Assembly (NCBI GenBank): GCA_035772405.1
Contig: JAYKKM010000204.1
Coordinates: 919,501 to 983,500, forward strand
DNA: 64,000 nt
Direction of reading: 5' to 3'
DNA from: Chrysogorgia sp. JL179-B06
Taxonomy: Eukaryota; Cnidaria; Anthozoa; Scleralcyonacea; Chrysogorgiidae
Shown: piece by piece, positions 56,194 through 64,000 of the stretch
Numbering within the stretch: the stretch's first letter is position 1
Layout of the letters: each line of letters opens with the position of its first letter
The notes under the pieces: model-generated
What the model was told of the DNA's origin: nothing
What the model saw: the letters and a program-made list of their open reading frames with translations, nothing else
Database searches by the model: none
Translations under genes and position numbers: made by a program

Positions 56194-56459
56194 CGTGGCG
56201 ATTTCACTTGATATATGATCTTTTCAACTTGTTGTTGTCCAAAACGCTATGTATTCCTTGTTTGTGAAATTTAATCCGTCCCCGAGTACCAGGAATCTCA
56301 CGCGCGCGGCTTTTTTATGCAAACAACGCCAAATTGCTATGTTTGAAGAGCAATATCTCAGAAACGAAAGGACCAAATCAAAAACTGTAACATACTTTAT
56401 TAGGTCATTTTTCGTGGTCTACACGAATAACTAAAAACCCTGTAGGGCTTATATGCACT
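56170..56459 (-). repeat. Right terminal inverted repeat of the Kolobok element
   Basis: Inverted counterpart of 49004-49290. It carries the intact ATG and first codons of the P2X7-like gene, so the promoter and 5' UTR of that gene must lie within the repeat. Confidence 0.85.
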
Positions 56460-56463
56460 TTAA

Positions 56464-57850
56464 AGAGAACTATCCGAGGTTGCTCAGGTGATAATCCCTG
56501 CCACTTATGAACAGCGGTTCTAATATTTAGAACTGTCACTATAAGTGGTCTATATATATATATAGAAATATATTGAATGAAACAATATTATATGTTGTTG
56601 CCTCGTTCTATTCCAAAACCACGCCAACTATACTGACTTTGAATGGAACAGTATCATATGTTGTTGCCTCGTTCTATTTCAAAACTACGCCAACTATACT
56701 GACTACGCTGCTACATTCGCATAGAGTGTTTGTGTCTGGAAAATGCACTACATGGCCCGCACCCAAAATCCGAGAGCGCCTGCTACATTACTATTATTGG
56801 TGCGTGCACACAGACAATTTATTAAGTTACTGGTTGGGGAACTACATAACTGCAGTCCGTCGCTTTTTATGTCGAGGTTTTTCCTGGAACAACAAACTTT
56901 TCAGCAGTTTGTTAACTTTACGAATTATGACAATGTCAGCACGTAGCCTGCTTTGGACTTGTAGTTTGTGCCAAACGGCGACACTAAACGAAACTGGAGT
57001 CAGCAAAATTATTTTTTGCCAAATCGAACTTACTGTAATTCCCCAAACTTGTCATTTTTATTCGAGCCTTCAAACCCCACAATTTTTATATTGCACAAAC
57101 TATAAAACGGCGACTAGGCGCTGATAAATATTCACAGGGTGTCAAAACTCAAAACACTTGCTCGTGTGTAAAAATTAAATATCATGCACGATTTACTGTA
57201 ACTTTTCTAAAGAACGGAAATACAACAGAATACAATGCATCAAATAGATTACAATATGTAATTCTGCCAGATAAGAATATATTAAATATTGTATTGCATC
57301 CTCTTGTCATATACTTTCACAAGCCACAACCCAACAAGTATCAAAAGTCAAAACACAGCTACGTATTCGGGTATAATCATTAGACATTACATAAACATTC
57401 ACCGAATGTTTGCGGTGTTCGCAACTTCAGATTTTGACTGAATTTGAGTATAAATAGCATTTCAAATTGGCAACTTCTTCACGATGTTCGTAACTTCATT
57501 TTCTGTAAAACAAAGGTAAATATGCAAAAGTCGTTCGGAAATATAAAGCGAACAAGCTTCGAAAGACTTGAAACGCCTTCTTTTATTTCTAAGTCCCACA
57601 GTGGGAAGTACTTTGAAATAAATTTTAACCTGTACAAAGTTCGCTGTCCAACTACATTACCCAACTATCTTATAATGTTTCCCCAAATGCCTATTGCCTA
57701 TGATAAAGTTTAAAAAACACACTACTAAATATTATATACAAGTACAACCAAACGTTTCTTCGCAATTTATGCAGTCATAATCGGCCATATGTTCCTTGTC
57801 AGTGTATATATATATAGTATCTATTAAATATATAGTTCGCAGATAAACTA
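56464..57850. other. No convincing gene; short tandem duplication
   Basis: A 67-base unit containing TATGTTGTTGCCTCGTTCTA is duplicated at 56573-56706. It lies in a 183-codon plus frame (56573-57124) that I do not consider coding because its start is the repeat and its remainder lacks any motif. An 89-codon frame at 57444-57713 is also unremarkable. Confidence 0.4.
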
Positions 57851-57851
57851 A

Positions 57852-58970
57852 CTACAAAGCGTATTTATCCATGTCAACCTTAAGCCACTTCAGCACTTCT
57901 TTACCCTCCTCTGTAAGCTCTTCAACCTTCTTTTTCAACAATAACTTTTTCATTCTCTTAACTTTCCCTGCCATGTACTCCTGAAACAATTTGACCTAGG
58001 TCGACTTTAACCACGTCTTTCTATACTTCTTATCCACCCGCTTCTGTATGTGGCTCTACGAAATTTTGGTCACCGTTACAGGAGGTAGTTCCAAAAGTCG
58101 TTTCACACGATACTCATCTATATTAACCAACCCCACGCTTCCGTTGCCTTCATCATTCTCGCTTTCTACGGGTGGCTTTCCAAGCGAGAATTTCTGCCCA
58201 ATGCAAAAATTCATCAGATAAATCGCCTGAATTAAAACATCTCGTGAAATGACCATTCCAGGCGTTCGCCTGACTTTACATGCCACAGTGCTACATGGTG
58301 CAGCGCATAGGAAACTGTGGCTAATCTAAGGACCTGCCCTTTCGCTTTTGAAAGCACACTTTCCTATCCCTATCTCGCCTGTTGTCGTCTCTTCCGCTCA
58401 TTCAGTTTGTCATGAAAAACCACAAATTCTGCATGAGTTTCCTCAGTCAGACTGTACACGTTGCTTTCGTGACTGCTATGCTCCTTGTCCAGAACTTTGA
58501 ATATTTCCTCCAAATAGGCAGTTTCTTCTGGAACTTTCTTCATCTCATCGTAGTCCACGTCCATTTCGGGCGGGGAAACAAATAATTGCCTGTCACAGAA
58601 ACCATCGTGGTCATTCCCATTCAAGAGATTAACTCTGACTTCACGAAACCAGCGATATTGAACCAAGTTTTTGCAACCACGGTTTGCGAATTTCTAAAAT
58701 TTCTTCGCCAGGGACCACCGTTAACCAATGATAGCAGGGTTTTCCTATCCCAGCTTCCATTCTTGTATTTATCAAATTGCTCGTACAACAGTGACACTTC
58801 ATCATATAACCCCACTACTCGTCCAGCGTTCCGTTTTAGAGTATAATGAAGCTCTTCCATAGAGAAGTGTTCGATGTAAACTTGCTCCACCACAGCTTCA
58901 TCTTCGTCATCCTCCTCATTTCCACCTCCGCTATTTTCACGCATTTCAGCCTCTATATCTTGTATGGGTT
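57852..58970 (-). pseudogene. DUF3987-like (primase/helicase-type) protein relic
   Basis: The first frame (58944-58621) has an acidic start and GRVVGLYDEVSLLYEQFDKY followed by SWDRKTLLSLVNGGPW, the LYDE...D-T-L-NGG pattern I associate with DUF3987-like domains. A shift near 58640 leads to a frame (58666-58370) with DGFCDRQLFVSPPEMDVDYD and FVVFHDKLNERKRR. Further pieces at 58286-58056 (MVISRDVLIQAIYLMNFCIG) and down to 57852 (GKVKRMKKLLLKKKVEELTE) complete the C-terminus. Several breaks make it non-functional. Function in invertebrate genomes is unknown. Confidence 0.5.
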
Positions 58971-58976
58971 ACAGGC

Positions 58977-61118
58977 ACTGATCTCAGAAACAGGACTGGA
59001 TAGAGCATCTAGTGTTAATGATTTGAAGCGGGAAATAGCTAGCAGCGGCCATCTTGGAGTGACCAAGTAAAACTATATAGCGTAGTTACAGAAAGTAGGC
59101 GAAGCCGAGTTTTCGCGTATTTAAGCAATTATATGTTCACAAATCGAACTCATCCTAAATATCCTAAGAAGTAGAACGTATTCAAAGGCATTTGGACTAA
59201 AAATATTGTAAGTTTAGGCGGAAAACGTCTGGAAAATTATTCCCACAGCTCCATGTTTTGAAGTCCTGCAAAGTGCAAACCACCAAGTATTAGAAGCTTG
59301 GTCGTTGAATTGTCAGTGGTTTGGATGACTCAGGTTTATTTACTGTATCTGGACAAAGGTTTTAAGGACTCACAGTGGTAAGCACTTTCGTTGTTTCTCT
59401 TAAATTTTGTGGTTACTCAACTTATTTATCCAAATATACTATTAATATATTTAGTGCACAGGTTGTCAAATGGTACTGTATATAATTATCTAAATACTAA
59501 ATAAGGTTTGGTCTGGTTATACATTATTGTTTAATGAATTATTGTTGCCTTTGATTGCTTAGTTTCCAGCAAGAGGTAACATTAATGTTGTTTTCACTTA
59601 GTTATTTAAAGTCAAAATTTATGTCACTGTATTAATTCATATTTTTGTTATCAACAACAATTAAGGCCATTTGCCATAAAAGATTAAATGAATTTAATTT
59701 GGAGGTTTACCACCTTTTTGTGAAACAAGTGCGCTCTCCTAGTTAATTCAGAACATTCTTTTCTTCAAAATTTTCCTCAAAAGTACAGTTAATTATACTG
59801 TACTGTACAGTATAATTGAGAACATGTCAAGCTTCTATTCATATACAGTGGATTTGGAAAATCTTTACCCCAGGTTGATAATAGTTTCCTTCATACTAAT
59901 GTTGCTAAAAAAAGGTACTGGTTCAGATAAACCAGCCATTTCTCCCAAGCTAAATGCTGTTTTTCTTAAATTTCTAGACCTAAACATGGGTACCTGAGAA
60001 AAACAAGACAAGGCCAATACTAGCTAAATCAGATAAAGTTTATGTGAACTCAATGCACATAAATGTTAATGACTTGTGTATAATAAAGTTCTTAGTGTCA
60101 CTGTCAATACATTGTCACAAGGGATTGGGACACCATGAACTTGTTGGCCAAGTCTATTTGTAGCTGTATGGTCTATAAATTCACCACCATTTACAAACTA
60201 GAAATTAAGCCTCACTTCAGGAACCATTAATGATATTTGACCATAAAACACATATTGTAAACTTCCAATAATAAGACCTCCCAAGATAAGTCCTCTGCAT
60301 TCTATACACAAAAAATATTCTCAAAATAAGCTCCCCCAAACATAAGCCACAGACTTATGTATCATATATGATATATAGGGTCTTAAGTGATATAAATTTT
60401 GACTTTAAATACAGTCTTTACTGAGTCACAGACTGCAGTGTGACTCAATAAATAAGTGAAAACAACAATAATGTACCCTGAAAGCTAAGCAATCAAAGGC
60501 AACAATATCAATTAATAAAGCAATAATGTACAACCACAGAAACTTATTTAGTATTTAGATAATTACAGTACCATTCGACAACCTGTACAACACTGATGAC
60601 AGCTGTCTGTAGATTGTACTATATATATATATATATACTGTAGTGTAGATTTATATAATAGTATATTTGGATAAATAAGTTGAGTAACCACAAAAATTAA
60701 GAGAAAGAACGAAAGCGCTACCACAGTGAGTCCTTAAAACCTTTGTCCAGATACAGTAAATAAATCCGGAGTGATCCAAACCACTGACAATTCAACGACC
60801 AAGCTTCTTACTTGGCGGTTTGCACTTTGCAGGACTTCAAAACACGGAGCTGTGGGAATCATTTTCCAGACGTTTTCCGCCTAAACTTACAATATTTTTA
60901 GTCCAAATACCTTTGAATACTTTCTACTTCTTTTTTTTGTGAACAGATAATTGCTTAAATACGCGAAAACTCGGATTCGCCTAAGTAAAACTATGTAGCG
61001 TAGTCACAGAAAGTGGTCACTCCAAGATGGCCGCCGCTAGTTATTTCCGGCTTCAATTTTCGTGACTCCGAAACAATAGGTTGCTCGATCCAGTCCTATT
61101 TTTGAGATCAGTGGTTGC
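58977..61118. repeat. Large imperfect palindrome, arms about 650-730 bp
   Basis: The left arm (58977-59630) and right arm (about 60388-61118) are complementary with scattered differences and small indels: GCGGCCATCTTGGAGTGACC pairs with GGTCACTCCAAGATGGCCGC; GTAAGTTTAGGCGGAAAACG pairs with CGTTTTCCGCCTAAACTTAC; CAAAGTGCAAACC pairs with GGTTTGCACTTTG. A spacer of about 760 bases without genes separates them. Each outer end contains an ATGGCCGCYGCTAG start-like motif. It may be a foldback transposon or an inverted duplication. Confidence 0.8.
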
Positions 61119-61308
61119 AGGAATCGATTGAGCGCCGGTGATTTCTTCTGACCCTTTTCAGCGAGAACTATACTCCACAATATTAACGGCTCCTTCCATT
61201 ACTCGACTATCAGGGCCCATAAAATGAGAACAGATAGAAAGCAACAGGGAAAAAATACATTCAGAAGGGCTCCCGATAGCTTCGGCATGTGCTTTTATGC
61301 GGCCTTTC

Positions 61309-61430
61309 GGCAGGTACTTCATGTATGCCTAAAGCTGGTTACTTCATGTAAGCCTGTCCCCAACACAACTATAATCCTAACCAAAATTTTGTGTCGAGAC
61401 ACAAAAATCGGCATACATGAAGTAGTCCCC
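61309..61430. mobile_element. 122-bp hAT-like MITE
   Basis: Starts GGCAGGTACTTCATGTATGC, ends GCATACATGAAGTAGTCCCC, exact 8-bp duplication GGCCTTTC at 61301-61308 and 61431-61438. Most of it matches the 41121-41217 element; the extra 25 bases at the left are a second copy of the terminal TACTTCATGTA region. Confidence 0.85.
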
Positions 61431-61438
61431 GGCCTTTC

Positions 61439-62370
61439 ACACTGCTACTTGTCGCCTTTTCAAAGTTCAGGATATCCATATGTGCTGCAGGTGCTGCAGA
61501 TACTCTACGATCGATATCGCGAAACGACAAACCACCACTCACAGAACCCAACATCTTTGCAGCAATCACTTTACACAGAGAATGAGAGAAATTAATCGAT
61601 GATGCCCAATTTCATAACTTAATCCCCCTGTTATTGTCATTACACAACGCCCACAAATTGATAGCAACTGTATCTGCACCGCACCTTATTCACTGTTGTG
61701 TCATAATGACACCTGTGACAATCCTAGTTTTCATTTTACTTCGCTGATTATACAAACATACCAATCCACAAAACCATTGATATTATCCTTTATCTTCACC
61801 ATGACTGCACATAGTTTTATTACAAACTACGACTGCCTAAACGCATTCATTTTTACTATAAAACACTTTCCACAAGCCTACAGTACTGCTCAGAAGTAAC
61901 CTAACGCTGCGTTCCAGAACGCGTTCCATTGCGATGGAAATTTTGTCGGAAGCTATTACCGAGTTCGGAAAACTCCGAGTGATTAACCAGATTAACCAAT
62001 GTAACATATCACATTTATACGAAGAATGTATGAACTTGAGACTTGGATCAATCAATGATGAGAGTGAATGAGAGTTGCGCATAAGTAATGACTGAGTCAG
62101 TAGTTCAGACACTGGCTTAATATAAATTTTACTCCGTGTTTGATTATCACGCGGCACCATCAATCTCGTACCCAGAGCCTGCGTTCCTTTATGATTGTCG
62201 ATGGCGAATTTATATTTAAAGATTATGAGTTCGAGATTTCTATCATGATGTGATAAATGACGATGGCGAAGGCAGAGTCATCTATCATCTCACAGAAATT
62301 GAGAGCGTATTTATAATGGAACGCGGCAACATCTTTATGAATCATCACTCATTGTTTTCACTCAGGGGTA
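61439..62370. other. No gene seen
   Basis: Frames on both strands up to 108 codons (62163-61837) lack recognisable motifs. ATCTCGTACCCAGAGCCT at 62163 also occurs at 28328, which suggests a shared repeat end, but I could not define an element. Confidence 0.35.
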
Positions 62371-62501
62371 AAGGTGGTAAACTGCCATGATTTTTAGTAA
62401 CGAAATACTGACGTTTCGAGCGGACGTCTTACTCTGATGAAGGGCTCCGCTCAAAACGTCAGTATTTCGTCACTAAAAATCTTGATACCCTTTACCACCT
62501 T
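62371..62501. repeat. 131-bp hairpin with CTGATGA...AAAC loop
   Basis: AAGGTGGTAAA and ATTTTTAGTAACGAAATACT on the left pair with AGTATTTCGTCACTAAAAAT and TTTACCACCTT on the right. The loop contains GACGTCTTACTCTGATGAAG followed by a short stem and AAAACGTC, which resembles a degenerate hammerhead ribozyme core (CUGAUGA...GAAAC). Confidence 0.55.
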
Positions 62502-62869
62502 TTCACTTTGCTATATATCCAAAACCCTGTCTACGCAGCACTCTACTTTTTAACTTTATACTATCGTGATATCGTCGGCCGGGTATTTCATGTTCGAAGG
62601 TCGTTTTTGATTGACATGTTTACATGCTTATGTTCGGACGAAGCAAAACTATAATCCGTAGATATAAATTCATATTAGACTCGTGTATACGGTACTGTAG
62701 CGAAACGACTTAAGGTTGTAGCGAACTAAACTACTCGTATCAAAAGTTGTGGCGGTCAGCAATGCGTAAGAGCTCGTGAACCAAACAAGAGTTCGAAAAC
62801 CAAACCGCGGCATGGTCAAATAAATTATGGAGGAACTTGAAGACGTTTTGTCCATAATTTGTTTCGCCT

Positions 62870-63085
62870 GGATAACCGGCGATCTGAGTCAGTCACTTTT
62901 GGCCTTCGACCACTGCGAGGAGCATCGTTCAATTGACCACTCATTCGATATCGCAAAAGAAAAAGACAGATTGCCTTGAGATTTTAATTCCTTCCTCGAT
63001 TAGAGTATCTTTTATTTTTGGAATCTTTACTCCAGCAGATCTCAAAGAAATTACTCTTTTTCTTGCATATAATGAAAGCTTTGTC
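62870..63085 (-). pseudogene. Tc1-like transposase N-terminal fragment
   Basis: From the ATG at 63085: MTKLSLYARKRVISLRSAGV, KIPKIKDTLIEEGIKISRQS, which is a paired-like helix-turn-helix. After a shift near 62945 the next frame reads SGQLNDAPRSGRRPKVTDSD, containing the GRPRK-like AT-hook motif of Tc1 transposases. The catalytic domain is absent. Confidence 0.6.
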
Positions 63086-63116
63086 ATCGTAAAATATCTC
63101 TTGTATTCAGTAAATA

Positions 63117-64000
63117 TGGCGGAGCGACGATATGAAACAAGATACAATAGTTCTTGGGCAACCTGGAAAACCAAATAGTAACTCGAAGGAACTCGACTTA
63201 ACAAGTGTAGATGCAGACTTCTTAGCAAGTTACTGTCTAAAAAATACTCATGGCTACCTCAGCGACTTCCTCTCGTCTACACTACGACCAGTACCTACAC
63301 CGGAGCCCTTTTTCATGGACAGTGCAAAACAACTTATTACCCGTCTTACAAACTCGTTGATGAAAAGAGGATTTATTATGAAGTAAACGATAACAATAGA
63401 TATTTCCAAGTAACTTACAAAACTGTCTTTGAAAAGCAACTTCTTAATGACTTTACAAACAACATCTGGGTTGTTGGAACAACATTCCAGTCTAGGGCAA
63501 AGGTCTAACTTAAATTTTGCCAAAATTGATAACGACCGACTAACCCAATTCGAAAGTTTCGCGAGAACTTATGACGGCGGGTGGCGCCTGAATGACGAAA
63601 GAGTTTGTGACGCCTGGTTTCTTTGGGTAATAGTCAATTACTACCACAAGGCTGGCAAGTTCGGCGTAACACACATCGACTTGCAACAAGAAATCTCTCA
63701 ACTTAGAAAGCGTTTGTGAGATTTTGTGGGCAGATATATGTGCTTCCACAAACAAGTGGGTCAGTCACGAATGTTCCACGCCAGGTTGTAAAGAGGGTTA
63801 TATTACCGTTGACGGCAATGAATATCTGAAAAGATCAAAATGTGCCCTACCAAAATCAAAATTTATCGTTGCTGCCCAAATTCTCCCCTAAATGGGGGTA
63901 AATCACAGAAACCATCCAAATTTTGTGCGAGCCACCAACAGCACAAGAAGACTGAACTGTTGAAAGATGTCGACTTTCCCACCTGAATTTATTTCAGCTG
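63117..64000 (+). pseudogene. Frameshifted gene with C-terminal cysteine motif, runs off the window
   Basis: ATGGCGGAGCGACG opens MAERRYETRYNSSWATWKTK, then a shift leads to [20 protein letters not shown] and [21 protein letters not shown] further frame reads NDRLTQFESFARTYDGGWRL and DERVCDAWFLWVIVNYYHKA. After another shift: [36 protein letters not shown]. The CSTPGC...KCALP cysteine pattern recalls cysteine clusters of a multicopy invertebrate family sometimes linked to KDZ-type transposons, but I am not certain. At least three one-base breaks occur, and the 3' end is outside the window. Confidence 0.45.

Larger units (their letters stand above)
49004..56459. mobile_element. Kolobok-type DNA transposon, 7.46 kb, two genes
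   Basis: TTAA flanks it (49000-49003 and 56460-56463). Ends are long inverted repeats starting AGTGCATATAAGCCCTACAG and continuing, with few differences, for about 260-300 bases on each side (left to about 49290, right from about 56170). Inside are a plus-strand THAP transposase gene (49612-54289) and a convergent minus-strand gene with a P2X7 C-terminal-like domain (56193-55046). A hAT-like MITE is nested between them. TTAA duplication and THAP plus DDE transposase fit the Kolobok superfamily. Confidence 0.9.

Noticed and set aside
56573..57124. 183-codon plus frame
   Set aside because: It starts in a duplicated 67-bp unit, has no domain and no splice or promoter context; likely fortuitous.

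Overview
The window is eukaryotic, almost certainly metazoan. Genes are split by GT-AG introns, AT-rich non-coding DNA separates them, and most of what can be read is transposable elements. The families I recognise (CR1/L2-like LINEs, Kolobok-type THAP transposases, Harbinger, hAT, Tc1/mariner, an RPA-like OB-fold family, OTU/vertnin-like proteins, a DUF3987-like family) are together most typical of a cnidarian or another non-bilaterian or marine invertebrate. That assignment comes from recalled families, not from a search.

Layout, left to right. 0-5 kb: a two-exon OTU-like gene on the minus strand, a module with repeated ACTGTATC octamers, and a decayed plus-strand OTU/hAT gene cut off by a LINE. 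5-9.4 kb: two LINEs head to head. 9.4-15.3 kb: a BEL/Pao fragment, a small hAT-like MITE, an intact Tc1/mariner-type element with long inverted repeats, reverse transcriptase and RNase H scraps, a 0.6-kb inverted-repeat element and a LINE 5' remnant. 15.4-17.65 kb: a decayed TTAA-flanked Kolobok-like element with THAP and P2X7-like pieces. 18.3-19.7 kb: two apparently identical 446-bp TTAA elements. 20.5-28.1 kb: two halves of an RPA-like gene separated by a satellite field invaded by two LINEs. 28.4-35.1 kb: a Harbinger element, gene-poor DNA, a foldback with tRNA-like heads and a hairpin MITE. 35.2-38.35 kb: a LINE split by a 144-bp MITE.

39.0-45.7 kb holds a multi-exon repetitive-family gene with many frameshifts and a mariner-like MITE in its coding sequence. 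45.9-46.9 kb holds a 331-codon frame I do not recognise, with one in-frame TGA and housekeeping-like motifs at its start. 49.0-56.46 kb is the centrepiece: a 7.46-kb Kolobok-type transposon with TTAA target duplications and inverted repeats of roughly 260-300 bp. It carries two convergent genes, a multi-exon THAP transposase and a three-exon protein with a P2X7-receptor C-terminal-like cysteine domain whose first exon starts inside the right inverted repeat. 57.8-64 kb holds a DUF3987-like relic, a 2.1-kb imperfect palindrome, two small inverted-repeat elements, a Tc1 N-terminal fragment and a frameshifted gene running off the edge.

Nearly every coding relic is broken by single-base indels, several of them in homopolymers. 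Some of the apparent decay may therefore be assembly error rather than biology.
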